From: Thalassotalea sp. HSM 43
GTDB taxonomy: Bacteria > Pseudomonadota > Gammaproteobacteria > Enterobacterales > Alteromonadaceae
Reading direction: 5' to 3'
Assembly: GCF_004752005.1 (NCBI RefSeq)
Contig: NZ_CP038493.1
Coordinates: 2,008,302-2,072,301, forward strand
DNA length: 64,000 nucleotides
Under the pieces are notes generated by a model, which searched no databases, had not been told where the DNA came from, and saw only the letters and a list, made by a program, of their open reading frames with translations. Position 1 is the stretch's first letter. The number at the start of each line of letters is the position of its first letter. Positions 8,754-18,573 of this stretch are shown in pieces. A program made the translations under genes and the position numbers.

Positions 8754-10562
8754 TTAAGCAGCGTAATGGGTGACTTTGTTCTTACCATTAGATTTAGACA
8801 AGTACATCGCTTCATCAGCCTTTTTGATGACCGACTCTAGATCGTCTTCTTCACTTAATTGCGCTAATCCGATACTCACTGTGGTCGAAAATTCCATGTC
8901 TTCGTAAACAATGACATGGTTTTCAATTGCTTTGCGTATACGTTCGGCTAAGTGATAGGCATCACCCATGGAGTTATTATGACAACCGATCATGAATTCT
9001 TCACCACCGATACGACCACAAAAATCACTGGCACGAATAATACTGCGGGTAAGATCGCCCACTTCTTTTAAGGTTTTATCACCGGCAGGATGCCCGTATT
9101 GGTCATTAATCGTTTTAAAGTTATCAATGTCAAAGGCAATAAACGACAGCGGCTTTTCTTGGCGTACAGCTTGAGCGATGGCCATTTTTGCTAAATTCAT
9201 AAACGCACGTCGATTTGGTAAATGAGTCAGCATGTCGGTACGTGCTTCAAATTCAGCTTGCTCTTTTGCCGCCTTGAGCATTTGGTTTTGTTGCTTAACT
9301 TGTTCTTGCAGTTCGAATGCGCGTTCGTATGCATCATTGATGGTGTTAATTTCTTCCGCAGAGCCTTCTTTGACATGCACTAAGGCTTTGCTATACATAG
9401 CCCAAATCAAACAAATCAGTTGGCCTAACATGCCTATGGTAGGCAAGAAGACTAACCCGTAGCTCGGCTTCACCCAGCCCCAGGCTTGCAAATTAGTACT
9501 GATCAAAACCACAAAAAATAACAGCTTTGCTAACACCATAGTGGTGATTTGCTTTTCCCCTAAACTGCCACAGTAAATGGCGGCAATGATCGCCACAGGA
9601 AAGGTAAAGATAGCAATTTGCTGGATTTGCATGGCCAGTTCATGGAATCCAATAATGGCAACTGGCAGTCCCAATAATACCAAGACCATCGTTAGGTGCA
9701 TCGCTTTATCAGCCAGTAATGAATGATAGGACGCGTTCGAATAGACTCGAATAAATTGAATACCAGCGGCCATCATAACCACCATAGATATGGTACCAAG
9801 AGGGTGGTAATCGAGACCGGCGACGTACAGGTTTAAGATACCGGTACTCAAACCCATCACAGGTATGGAGCTCACTGCAAACAATGAATACCAGAAGAAA
9901 AACTTCTCTTTCAAAAATTTATATAAGCCAAAACTTATTAGGCTCGATAACAAAATAAAGGTAACAACAGCAGCAAATATTAAGTGTTCTAGATTGGTGG
10001 CTTTAACAATGGCTTTGGTAGACCACAAGCGAAAATCGGTAAATCGCGCGGTGCCAATGTCACTGTATGACTCTACCAGAATCTGTTTGCTTTCATTGGC
10101 TTGCAACACAACCGGTAACGTGACGCGGGCAATTGCCATGGCCCGATCGCCGCCAGTTTCAAATTGGCTTGTTTTTTGACGAATGAATTCGGCTGAAGAC
10201 GGTTGTTTTTGGTAGAGGGCGAGGGTAGCTGGTTGGTGATATGGGTATTCAAAATAAACGGTAACTTCTGAATCGCTGCGATTACTGACCGTATAATAAC
10301 TCCATACAGAACCGCTAATTTCATCAAGCCATGCATTGCTGTCATCATTGACCTGAAATTGCGACCGCTGCTGCCATACTTGCTGCGCGGTAAGATCGGA
10401 TGCTTCATCGAGATAATAATTACCTTTTATCGATAAAGATTGACCATGTTCAGAGCCATCGACAAAAATTTCATTATTTAGACTGTTTGCAAACCCTTGT
10501 TTTGCAATACTAAATAGTAAAATGACGACGAGTGCCTGATAAAAACTCTTAACTCTATTCAT
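8754..10562 (-). CDS. membrane diguanylate cyclase with 7TMR-DISM sensor
   Basis: This 602-residue protein should make the second messenger cyclic di-GMP. It has a signal peptide (1-25), an extracytoplasmic 7TMR-DISM-type beta domain (about 30-180), seven membrane segments (about 190-390), a short coiled coil (about 405-435) and a C-terminal GGDEF domain. The active-site motif is GGEEF (about 519), so it should be catalytic. An RASD sequence (RxxD) sits five residues before it, so the product-inhibition I-site is intact. No EAL domain is present. The periplasmic domain of this class is thought to bind small ligands, often carbohydrates; its ligand here is unknown. Confidence 0.93.
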   Translation of the reverse strand: MNRVKSFYQALVVILLFSIAKQGFANSLNNEIFVDGSEHGQSLSIKGNYYLDEASDLTAQQVWQQRSQFQVNDDSNAWLDEISGSVWSYYTVSNRSDSEVTVYFEYPYHQPATLALYQKQPSSAEFIRQKTSQFETGGDRAMAIARVTLPVVLQANESKQILVESYSDIGTARFTDFRLWSTKAIVKATNLEHLIFAAVVTFILLSSLISFGLYKFLKEKFFFWYSLFAVSSIPVMGLSTGILNLYVAGLDYHPLGTISMVVMMAAGIQFIRVYSNASYHSLLADKAMHLTMVLVLLGLPVAIIGFHELAMQIQQIAIFTFPVAIIAAIYCGSLGEKQITTMVLAKLLFFVVLISTNLQAWGWVKPSYGLVFLPTIGMLGQLICLIWAMYSKALVHVKEGSAEEINTINDAYERAFELQEQVKQQNQMLKAAKEQAEFEARTDMLTHLPNRRAFMNLAKMAIAQAVRQEKPLSFIAFDIDNFKTINDQYGHPAGDKTLKEVGDLTRSIIRASDFCGRIGGEEFMIGCHNNSMGDAYHLAERIRKAIENHVIVYEDMEFSTTVSIGLAQLSEEDDLESVIKKADEAMYLSKSNGKNKVTHYAA

Positions 10563-10790
10563 TTATTATTATTATTCCTGACAGCATATCCGTTGCAATC
10601 GTCACGATTTATCGTAACTTACATTCCCTAATATTTTTATTGTCTTTAGTTACACTTTAAAAATCTAACAGAAATCAACCACTATTGTAAATTTATCGTT
10701 AAAGTTTTTGTAAAAAAGCAAAACATAAAGTGTAATTTAGCAAGCTTAACCATTGCTTGCGTAAATTGCCTTCTATCTTGGTAAAAACAC

Positions 10791-10820
10791 TTGCCATTAA
10801 TAAGGATACTGCACTATAAT
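10791..10820 (+). promoter_or_regulatory. promoter of tRNA-His
   Basis: TTGCCA (10791-10796) and a perfect TATAAT (10815-10820) are separated by 18 bases. They are followed by a GC-rich discriminator (CCGCGC), as in stringently controlled stable-RNA promoters. It lies about 30 bases before the tRNA. Confidence 0.85.
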
Positions 10821-10851
10821 CCGCGCACTGTTTCATACAGTGTTCTTCAGT

Positions 10852-10928
10852 GGTGGCTGTAGCTCAGTTGGTAGAGCCCCGGATTGTGATTCCGGTTGTC
10901 GTGGGTTCAAATCCCATCAGCCACCCCA
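10852..10928 (+). tRNA. hisR: tRNA-His (anticodon GTG)
   Basis: A complete cloverleaf with an encoded CCA end. The anticodon loop is TTGTGAT with anticodon GTG. The acceptor arm GTGGCTG/CAGCCAC is perfect, and the extra G at position -1 (10852) needed by histidyl-tRNA synthetase is present opposite C73. It stands alone rather than in a tRNA cluster and is followed by degenerate copies of its own 3' half. Confidence 0.97.
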
Positions 10929-10970
10929 CTTATTTTCTAAATACAATTCCACTTTCAGATGTATTGATTC

Positions 10971-11450
10971 GCCATGACGCGAAATCACAGGTGATTCCGC
11001 TATTCTGAATTGGCGTGGGTTCAAGTTCCGCCAGCTATCTCACTTATTTTCTAAATACAATTCCACTTTCAGATGTATTGATTCGCCACGACGCGAAATC
11101 ACAGGTGATTCCGCTATTCTGGATTGGCGTGGGTTCAAATCCCATCAGCCACCCCATTTACCACGACGCGAAATCACAGGTGATTCCGCTATTCTGAATT
11201 GGCGTGGGTTCAAGTTCCGCCAGCTATCTCACTTACTCCCTTATATTATTAATAGCCTACTTCGCATTTACCACGACGCGAAATCACAGGTGATTCCGCT
11301 ATTCTGGATTGGCGTGGGTTCAAGTTCAGCCAGCTATCTCACTTACTCCCTTATATTATTAATAGCCTACTTCGCATTTACCACGACGCGAAATCGCAGG
11401 TGATTCCGCTATTCTGGTTTGGCGTGGGTTCAAGTTCCACCAGCCCCACT
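10971..11450 (+). repeat. five tandem repeats echoing the tRNA-His 3' half
   Basis: Five copies of a core of about 70 bases begin at about 10971, 11085, 11161, 11271 and 11381; the last three are spaced 110 bases apart. Each core has GACGCGAAATC, then CAGGTGATTCCGCTATTCTG, then GGCGTGGGTTCAA. The second copy ends in CAGCCACCCCA exactly like the tRNA; the others end in diverged forms such as CCGCCAGCTATC. Two kinds of spacer join them, one repeating the bases right after the tRNA and one starting CTCCCTTATATTATTAATAG. No anticodon arm or 5' half is present, so these are not tRNA genes. The layout recalls the rtT repeats after E. coli tyrT. No ORF is supported in 10929-11601. Confidence 0.8.
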
Positions 11451-11601
11451 TATTCATTCTTATTGTTATTAGCCCACTCAATTATTATTTCGTTATCAAA
11501 TGTTAGCTGTAACTGGAATCTGCAATTTTTTGAGCCACTATTATTGGGTACCGTGTCGCTTTTTTTTAATTCATTCAATCACCTTTTGGGAGAATAGTTG
11601 C

Positions 11602-12495
11602 ATGCGCATCGCCATTTTATCCAGAAACGACAATCTTTATTCAACTCGGCGCTTAATTGAGGCAGCAGAATCTCGTGGTCACCAGGTCGATTTAATCGAC
11701 ACCTTACATTGTTATATGGACATTACCAGCAACCACCCTAAAGTACGTTATCACGGCGAGGCGCTGCCCAAGTATGATGCGGTTATCCCTAGGATTGGTG
11801 CTTCAATTACTTTCTACGGTACCGCGGTGGTCAGGCAGTTTGAAATGATGAACACCTATTGTGTTAATACCTCAGATGCCATTAGTCGCTCACGAGACAA
11901 ATTACGCTCTTTGCAATTACTGTCACAAAAAGGCATAGGCTTACCGCGTACCGGTTATGCAAATAAACCAGATAAGATTCAGGATGTAATTAAAACCATC
12001 GGCGGAGCACCTTTGGTGATCAAATTACTTGAAGGTACTCAAGGTATCGGTGTGGTTTTGGCGGAAACCAATAAAGCAGCAGAAAGTGTTATGGAAGCGT
12101 TTATGGGCCTTAAAGCAAACATACTGGTGCAAGAATTTATCAAAGAAGCAAATGGCGCAGATATTCGCTGTTTAGTGGTAGGCGACCAAGTTGTTGCGGC
12201 TATGAAACGGCAAGCAGCAGAAGGTGAATTCCGCTCAAATTTGCATCGTGGCGGCAGTGCCATGTTGGTTGAATTGTCGGAAGAAGAAAAAGCTACCGCT
12301 ATTAATTCAGCGAAAGCTATGGGTTTAAACTTATGTGGTGTCGATATTTTGCAATCCAGTCGCGGTCCCGTGGTTATGGAAGTGAATTCGTCACCGGGTT
12401 TAGAGGGGATTGAAGGAGCTACCGGTAAAGATGTTGCTGGTATGGTCATCGATTTTATAGAAAACCAAGTCATAGCGCATGATGACCAAGGGTAG
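11602..12495 (+). CDS. rimK: RimK-type ATP-grasp glutamate ligase
   Basis: The 297-residue protein has the full ATP-grasp fold of RimK. It begins [18 protein letters not shown] and contains the ligase signatures [10 protein letters not shown] and [12 protein letters not shown]. RimK adds glutamates to the C-terminus of ribosomal protein S6. I chose the ATG at 11602 because GGGAGAAT precedes it and the N-terminus matches the family; the longer frame from 11500 runs into the upstream gap. It is the first of three genes whose spacing (4 and 29 bases) suggests an operon with a deacylase and a RimB-like protease. Confidence 0.93.
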   Translation: MRIAILSRNDNLYSTRRLIEAAESRGHQVDLIDTLHCYMDITSNHPKVRYHGEALPKYDAVIPRIGASITFYGTAVVRQFEMMNTYCVNTSDAISRSRDKLRSLQLLSQKGIGLPRTGYANKPDKIQDVIKTIGGAPLVIKLLEGTQGIGVVLAETNKAAESVMEAFMGLKANILVQEFIKEANGADIRCLVVGDQVVAAMKRQAAEGEFRSNLHRGGSAMLVELSEEEKATAINSAKAMGLNLCGVDILQSSRGPVVMEVNSSPGLEGIEGATGKDVAGMVIDFIENQVIAHDDQG

Positions 12496-12499
12496 TGAA

Positions 12500-13501
12500 A
12501 TGACAGATACAATTACCATTGGTGGCGAACAAATACTCGCCGGTGAATCAAAACAAATCGCACTGCCTGTAGCGCGTTTATATACAGATACCGAAGTGTC
12601 TATTCCTGTTCATGTCATCAATGCCAAGAAACCTGGTGATGTGGTTTTTATAAGTGCTGCAGTACACGGTGATGAACTAAATGGCATTGAAATAGTTCGC
12701 CGTCTAATTACACAAAAAATCAAATTATTACGAGGTACTTTAATATTGGTACCTATGGTAAATGTGCATGGTGTATTAAATCAGAGTCGCTATTTACCTG
12801 ATCGTCGTGATCTAAATAGGTGTTTTCCTGGCTCTGCCAAAGGGTCTCTAGCATCAAGAGTCGCCTACACGTTTTTAAATGAGATCGTAAAGCACTGTCA
12901 GTACGGCATTGATTTGCATACCGGCGCTATTCATCGTTCCAATGTGCCGCAAATTCGAGCTAATTTAGATGACGAGCAAACGCAAAACATCGCCAAAGCG
13001 TTCGGTGTACCTGTAATGTTAAACGCTAATATACGCGATGGCTCATTGCGAGAGGCGGCGGTAAATAATGGTGCCAGAGTCTTGCTTTATGAAGCTGGCG
13101 AAGCATTAAGGTTTGACGAATTTTCCATACAATGTGGCGTTAAGGGTGTGCTCAATGTGTTGTCGGAATTAAAGTTGATTCGCAAGCGGTCATCGAAGAG
13201 AAAACTCGAGCCCTTTATTGCCAATCGCAGTGATTGGACCCGCGCCAACGCCAGTGGTTTTGTTTTAGAATTTGTTAAAATGGGGGCGCGAGTCGAAAAA
13301 GGCGATGTACTCGCTGAAATTAACAGCCCCATGGGTGACCTTATCGAGCAAGTGTGCTCATCACGTTCAGGAATCTTAATTGGCAAGCAAAATATTCCTT
13401 TAGTACAAGAAGGGGAAGCACTATATCATATCGCCTATTTTGGTGCCGATGATGAGGAAGTTGCTGAGCATATTGAGCAATTGCAGGAAGATATTGTATA
13501 G
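12500..13501 (+). CDS. succinylglutamate desuccinylase/aspartoacylase family protein
   Basis: This zinc-dependent deacylase-like protein has about 333 residues. The metal-site motif is HGDELNG (His, then Glu), with the later family motif DLHTG and a C-terminal biotinyl-lipoyl-like beta domain (about 255-310). Family members remove acyl groups from amino acids such as N-succinylglutamate or N-acetylaspartate. The substrate here is unknown. Its place between rimK and rimB suggests a role with gamma-glutamyl peptides or modified S6, which is inference. The ATG at 12500 lies just after the rimK stop; an upstream in-frame ATG at 12479 would overlap rimK by 17 bases. Confidence 0.85.
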   Translation: MTDTITIGGEQILAGESKQIALPVARLYTDTEVSIPVHVINAKKPGDVVFISAAVHGDELNGIEIVRRLITQKIKLLRGTLILVPMVNVHGVLNQSRYLPDRRDLNRCFPGSAKGSLASRVAYTFLNEIVKHCQYGIDLHTGAIHRSNVPQIRANLDDEQTQNIAKAFGVPVMLNANIRDGSLREAAVNNGARVLLYEAGEALRFDEFSIQCGVKGVLNVLSELKLIRKRSSKRKLEPFIANRSDWTRANASGFVLEFVKMGARVEKGDVLAEINSPMGDLIEQVCSSRSGILIGKQNIPLVQEGEALYHIAYFGADDEEVAEHIEQLQEDIV

Positions 13502-13530
13502 CGCGGAACAGATCAATACTGGACAATCAT

Positions 13531-13974
13531 ATGGACAGATTATTAATAGGTAATATAGAACTTTGCAGTTTACCCGACTTAGGTATCTACGAGTTACCGG
13601 TGAGGGTAGATACCGGTGCCAAAACCTCGGCATTGCACGTTGATAATATTAAAGTGCTTTCTACTCGGGCTAAACCCTTGGTGAGCTTTGATCTGCACCC
13701 TGATGTCTACAATTTAGATAAAATTGTTCATTGCACTGCGCCACTCTACGATTCCAGACGAATTAAATCATCCAACGGTAGCAGTGAGCAACGATGCGTT
13801 ATACAGACGCGGTTTGGCCTAGGCGACCAACAATGGCTGATTGAGTTGACCTTAAGTAATCGGGAAGATATGACGTACTTGATGTTATTAGGCCGAGAAG
13901 GGATGGGTGATCGTGTTTATGTTGACCCATCAGCAACGTTTTTGGTCGAGAGTACGCCTCAGATGAAAGCGTAA
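13531..13974 (+). CDS. rimB: RimB-like retropepsin-type protease (PF05618)
   Basis: The 147-residue protein has the aspartic-protease-like signature VDTGAKTSALH near residues 29-39 and a second conserved block, LMLLGREGMGD. It matches the family often annotated as ATP-dependent zinc protease, which is fold-related to retropepsins. In Pseudomonas, RimB acts with RimK to trim or regulate glutamylation of S6. Here it follows rimK and the deacylase on the same strand, which supports that role. The symbol is by family and context rather than by close identity. Confidence 0.82.
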   Translation: MDRLLIGNIELCSLPDLGIYELPVRVDTGAKTSALHVDNIKVLSTRAKPLVSFDLHPDVYNLDKIVHCTAPLYDSRRIKSSNGSSEQRCVIQTRFGLGDQQWLIELTLSNREDMTYLMLLGREGMGDRVYVDPSATFLVESTPQMKA

Positions 13975-13996
13975 GGTTAGATCATGCAGCGAGCAT

Positions 13997-14161
13997 TTAT
14001 TCAGATATATATTGGTAGGCTTTTTGTACCGAGCCAAACATTTTAACCAATGTATTGCGTTTTTCTTGTTTGACCGAGTCTGGGATATCATTGTGATCGA
14101 TTAAAAACAATAATGTTTTAACGATCATTTTCGGCGGTTTATTATTGTTATTGTCCGTCAT
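13997..14161 (-). CDS. small conserved-looking protein, 54 residues
   Basis: An open frame of 54 codons starts with ATG at 14161, preceded by a strong ribosome binding site (CTAGGAGATAGTT). The protein begins MTDNNNNKPPKMIVKTLLFL and ends in KAYQYISE. It looks like a compact helical protein with balanced charge and no membrane segment. I do not recognise a family. It lies in the gap between convergent rimB and the sensor gene, on the strand of the sensor gene and opposite rimB. Confidence 0.6.
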   Translation of the reverse strand: MTDNNNNKPPKMIVKTLLFLIDHNDIPDSVKQEKRNTLVKMFGSVQKAYQYISE

Positions 14162-14318
14162 AACTATCTCCTAGGCAGATCGCAATTAATGTTAATTGCC
14201 GTCGCCTACAACCTCTTTAATAGACTTAGATCAGCCTAAACTAACTGTGTCTATATTAGTGCGACATATCGGACAAAAAAGGCAACAGAAACGACATAAT
14301 GAGATAAAACAGATGTTT

Positions 14319-17300
14319 TTAAAGGTTTTTTTGCTGATAGGCTTTCGGTGTCACCGCAAATTTATTCTTGAACGCTTTAGCAAAATAAGAGCTGGTGCTA
14401 AAGCCAACCTGATGAGCAACAAGATTGACTTGCATCCCTTCAATTAACAGCTGCTGACTTTTCGCGAGACGGAAGTTACGTAAGTATTCTATCGGCGACT
14501 GATCGGTGATCGCTTTAAGTTTACGTTGCAATTGTCTGCTACTCATTGCCATTTCACTGGCAATAAACTCGGCATCAAGATCATGCTCAGCAAAGTGTTG
14601 CTCTAATAACCTATCTAACTTACTTAACAAGTCAGAGTCTTGTGGCAGTAATATTTGCTGGCGACTAGGTTTACTGCTGACATCACGCTGCGCCATTTTC
14701 TCTGCCCATGTAATCCAGTTTTCGACTTTTAGTTGCAGCTCTTGCAGGTCAAAAGGCTTATCAATAAAGTCGATGGCTTGAGATTTGAAGCCAGTGAGGC
14801 GAGTACGTTTGTCGTTCTTTGCTGTTAATAGAATAACCGGGATGTGGCAGGTAAGTTGATGAGCGTTTATCTTGTTCAACATATCAATACCGTTTAGCTT
14901 TGGCATCATGATATCTGAGATGATCAAATCCGGTAATTCTTGCTGTGCGAGCAAAAGCCCTTGTTGGCCATTATTGGCAACCAGAACATTGTAGTCGTTT
15001 CGAAAATCTGCGCGTAAAAACTCATTTAGCTCGAGATTATCCTCAACGATCAGTAAGGTTTTCTTGGATGCATCGCTGACATAGTCACTCTCTAAATTGT
15101 CAGTATATTCCATCACTGGCAATGACTGCGCGCTGGCTGCTGGATTGGTGGCATATTGCGGCGTCAATGGGTTATCAATAGCTGCTGATTGGTCAAAGGT
15201 TAACTTAAAACAACAGCCAGAATTAATCTCACTGTCGAGTTCAATGGTCGCGTTAAACTGCTCAGCCAATTCACCGACAATGGCTAAACCTATACCTGAG
15301 CCTTCGCTGGTTTGATCAGAATCATCGCCACGATTAAATGGCTCAAAGATATGCTGTTGCTGGGCCTTGGCGATACCTTTACCGCTATCGGTAACAGTTA
15401 TGACAATCTTATCGTGCGCATCTTTACCGACTTCTAAGCTGATATGACCTTGCTTGGTAAACTTGAAACTGTTGCCGAGTAAATTAATCAGGATTGTTTC
15501 TATGCCGTGTTCGTGGGCGTCGATATATAAGTTGTCTTCAATATTGCTGTGAAACTCGACGCTATGGCTTTGATAGGCTGAGTTAAATTGGTCTGCGGTT
15601 TTGCGGGCGATATGAGATACATCAATGCGCTCATTGGTTTTGTCTTTAAATGACTCGATATGAGACAAGCTCAATACTCGGTTAACCATCGACTTTAATC
15701 GTTTGCCGTTGCGCAATATGATTTCGAGATGGCGTTTCTTGGCGCTGTCTTGCTCTTCGTTGAGCAATCTTTGAATCGGCGCAATAATTAAACTCAGCGG
15801 CGTACGCAACTCATGTGAGGCATTGGTAAACAGGCGATTTTTTTCATCCAGTGTCAGCTGCAACTCATGCGCTTGATGTTCAATGACCTTGCGTTGCTCG
15901 GCGATTTCCTCTGTTCGTTGTTCTACTTGAATTGCCAATTGACGCTTTTGCTGTTCAACGCGATAAATGCGCATGCGAATCAGCAGGTAAATGATGGTAA
16001 GTACCAGTGCGACGTAACCAACATAGGCCCACCAGGTATTCCATGGTGCAGGCACCACATTGATATTGATATAAAGCCTATCGGTATTATTGGTCATGCC
16101 ATATTGAATTGCTTTGACCTGCAATTGATATTGACCAGGATCTAAATTGGTATAATCAACGGTTAAACTTTTGCCAAGGTGGTATTGCCAGTTGTGATCA
16201 AAGCCTATTAAGCGATAACTAAACTCGCTCCCCATGTTTTTTACATACCTAAGATGGGCAAAGGATAACGACAAACGATTTACTTGATGGGTTAACTCGA
16301 TGCTTTGTTGCTGCTCAGGTAGGCTTGCATACAATGATAAATTGGCATGGCTTTGCTGATGCAAAGGCTTCTGATCTAATAAAACATTGGTAACAGAGAT
16401 ACCGCCAGCGCTGTTATTGGCCTTAAGTAATTCTGGGGTAAACGTGGTCACGCCGTTGGTGCCACCAAATGCCAAACGACCATCATTTAAGGCGACGCTG
16501 GCGCCAGCATTATATTCATTGCCGACTAGCCCATCGGTTCTGTCAAAATTGGTAAATAAGCCAACATTAGGGTTAAAGCGACTGATACCTTTATTGGTGC
16601 TCAACCACAAATTATCTCGTTGGTCTGCTTCAATGGCATAGACGACTTGATTGGCTAACCCTTGTTCGACACCAAAGTGGTGTGTTTCGCCAGTGGTTTG
16701 AGTAATGCGATTTAAACCATTTGAAGTACCAACCCAGATAAAACCCTGCTTATCTTCATAGATGGTACGTACGGTATTATGGCTAATGTGGTATTTACCG
16801 GGCTCGCCTTTGGTATATTGCACTAAGGTGCGTTGCGCGCGATTATATCGATACAGTCCATAGCCATCGGTGCCGACCCAGTAATTGCGATCTTTATCTT
16901 GAAATAGACTGTTGATTTTTTGTGCCGGAATATTGAGCAGCAAATGTGCACTATTATCTTTATGGCTAAAGGTCTGTTGCTGTTGATTGAATAGGTTTAA
17001 GCCGCCGCCATCGGTGCCAACCCAAAGTTGTTGTTTGTCATCAATCAATAATGACAAGACATTGTTATCGGCAAGGGAATGGATATCGGTATCGTCGGCA
17101 ACAAAATGCATGGTGCTGTTTTGTTGGATATCAATGAGCTCCAGACCGCCGCCCCAGGTACCAATCCATAGCCGCTTTTGCTCGTCTTCAAGCATCGCTT
17201 TAATCGCGTTATTGTTAAGCAGTGCATTGATACGGTTTTGTGCGTTATTGGCGTTAAGGTCGCTATCAAAGCTATTAACACCACCTCCCCATGAACCAAC

Positions 17301-18461
17301 CCACAAATGCTCGTTAGTGTCTTGATATAGTGACCAAATATCTTTGCTGTTGAGGTCTTTCGGGGCTTTAAGATTTTTAAAGACTAACGATTGTGGGTCG
17401 AGCTTACTAATACCATTGGCTGTGCCTATCCACAGCATACTATTGTTATCTTCGAAGATGGAATAAATGCGATTATGAGCCAGGCTATATTTGTCACCGA
17501 TATCGTGTTTGAAATGGCTGAAACTATCACTATTAGGCTGGTATAAATTGAGACCGCCACCACGGGTGCCAACCCACAGTCGATTTTGCCTATCGGAGAA
17601 AATTACTCGCACCTGATCGTGCGACAAACTGGCGTTGTTATTGGCATCATGGCGCCAGTTTCTAAACACCTTTTGTTGTTGATCATATCGAAATAGGCCA
17701 CCGCCCTGACTGCCGAGCCAGACTTGTTTATTGTTGTCTTCATGGATGGTAAAAATGCTGTTGTGGCTTAAGCCCATGTTACTGATAGTGCCCGCGACAA
17801 AGTGGCTTTGCTGACCGCTGGTTAAGTCATAAAGATAGACACCATCACCATGGGTGCCGACCCATAATTGCTGATTACTGTCGACTAATAAGCTATATAT
17901 TGGCTTTTGAGTCTGCAGTAAGATTTCGGATACTTTATTGCTCGATTTATCAAAATAGTGCAATTGCCCTTGGTAAGTACCTAGCCATACTCGGTTGCCA
18001 TTGGCATGCAATGCGGTGATACGGTTGCTGGTTAACGCGCTATTGGCAGGCGAATAATGACTAAACCAGTATTTATCCAGCGCCAGTTTGTTAATGCCTG
18101 CTGAGCGCGTACCCAACCATAGGTTGTTGTCGTCATCATAAGCCAGTGGGTATATATAGTTATCGGCAATGGCATTGATTTTATCGGTATCGGTTTTGAA
18201 TACTTTAAAGGTGCTGCCATCAAAACGGTTTAGGCCATCTTGTGTCGCAAACCACATATAGCCGGTTTTATCTTGAGCAATGTTAAACACAATGCTTTGT
18301 GACAGACCGTCTTCAATGCTTAAATTATGAAACGATTCTGCTCTAATTGTTAACGGTGAAAGTGCTAATAATAGCAATAAAAACAAACAGCTAAGGTGCA
18401 GTTTTTGAATGAGAATGCGAGGCGATAGAGGGGTGGCAGCAACCAATTTTTGATATCCCAA
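14319..18461 (-). CDS. hybrid two-component sensor with AraC output (HTCS-like)
   Basis: This 1380-residue protein joins a whole signalling chain in one chain. The order is an N-terminal membrane/signal segment (20-40), about fourteen periplasmic beta-propeller repeats (45-700, each with a WVGT or WIGT core), a Y_Y_Y domain (about 720-800) and a membrane helix (about 809-833). Then come HisKA (NASHELRTPL, phospho-His about 883), HATPase, a receiver (DIMMPKLNG, Asp about 1181) and an AraC helix-turn-helix (about 1280-1380). In Bacteroidetes such proteins sense glycan fragments and activate polysaccharide loci. No glycan genes flank this one directly. The start is uncertain: TTG at 18461 lacks a clear ribosome binding site and no ATG is near. 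Confidence 0.92.
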   Translation of the reverse strand: MGYQKLVAATPLSPRILIQKLHLSCLFLLLLLALSPLTIRAESFHNLSIEDGLSQSIVFNIAQDKTGYMWFATQDGLNRFDGSTFKVFKTDTDKINAIADNYIYPLAYDDDNNLWLGTRSAGINKLALDKYWFSHYSPANSALTSNRITALHANGNRVWLGTYQGQLHYFDKSSNKVSEILLQTQKPIYSLLVDSNQQLWVGTHGDGVYLYDLTSGQQSHFVAGTISNMGLSHNSIFTIHEDNNKQVWLGSQGGGLFRYDQQQKVFRNWRHDANNNASLSHDQVRVIFSDRQNRLWVGTRGGGLNLYQPNSDSFSHFKHDIGDKYSLAHNRIYSIFEDNNSMLWIGTANGISKLDPQSLVFKNLKAPKDLNSKDIWSLYQDTNEHLWVGSWGGGVNSFDSDLNANNAQNRINALLNNNAIKAMLEDEQKRLWIGTWGGGLELIDIQQNSTMHFVADDTDIHSLADNNVLSLLIDDKQQLWVGTDGGGLNLFNQQQQTFSHKDNSAHLLLNIPAQKINSLFQDKDRNYWVGTDGYGLYRYNRAQRTLVQYTKGEPGKYHISHNTVRTIYEDKQGFIWVGTSNGLNRITQTTGETHHFGVEQGLANQVVYAIEADQRDNLWLSTNKGISRFNPNVGLFTNFDRTDGLVGNEYNAGASVALNDGRLAFGGTNGVTTFTPELLKANNSAGGISVTNVLLDQKPLHQQSHANLSLYASLPEQQQSIELTHQVNRLSLSFAHLRYVKNMGSEFSYRLIGFDHNWQYHLGKSLTVDYTNLDPGQYQLQVKAIQYGMTNNTDRLYININVVPAPWNTWWAYVGYVALVLTIIYLLIRMRIYRVEQQKRQLAIQVEQRTEEIAEQRKVIEHQAHELQLTLDEKNRLFTNASHELRTPLSLIIAPIQRLLNEEQDSAKKRHLEIILRNGKRLKSMVNRVLSLSHIESFKDKTNERIDVSHIARKTADQFNSAYQSHSVEFHSNIEDNLYIDAHEHGIETILINLLGNSFKFTKQGHISLEVGKDAHDKIVITVTDSGKGIAKAQQQHIFEPFNRGDDSDQTSEGSGIGLAIVGELAEQFNATIELDSEINSGCCFKLTFDQSAAIDNPLTPQYATNPAASAQSLPVMEYTDNLESDYVSDASKKTLLIVEDNLELNEFLRADFRNDYNVLVANNGQQGLLLAQQELPDLIISDIMMPKLNGIDMLNKINAHQLTCHIPVILLTAKNDKRTRLTGFKSQAIDFIDKPFDLQELQLKVENWITWAEKMAQRDVSSKPSRQQILLPQDSDLLSKLDRLLEQHFAEHDLDAEFIASEMAMSSRQLQRKLKAITDQSPIEYLRNFRLAKSQQLLIEGMQVNLVAHQVGFSTSSYFAKAFKNKFAVTPKAYQQKNL

Positions 18462-18573
18462 TCAGCAAACAAGGAGCCGTTTATATGTACATTGTTTACT
18501 AACTTACCTTGCTTTTTCGGTCTGCACAACGCTTTATTGCTGGCGGCTATAGATTAAATGCGCTGCCGATATG

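Noticed and set aside
10971-11450. Additional tRNA-His genes or an integration attachment array
   Set aside because: Copies lack the 5' half and anticodon arm, and no integrase or island boundary is visible.
18485-18502. Leader peptide with AAGGAG site before ATG at 18485
   Set aside because: The frame stops after five codons and no gene follows on that strand for 500 bases.
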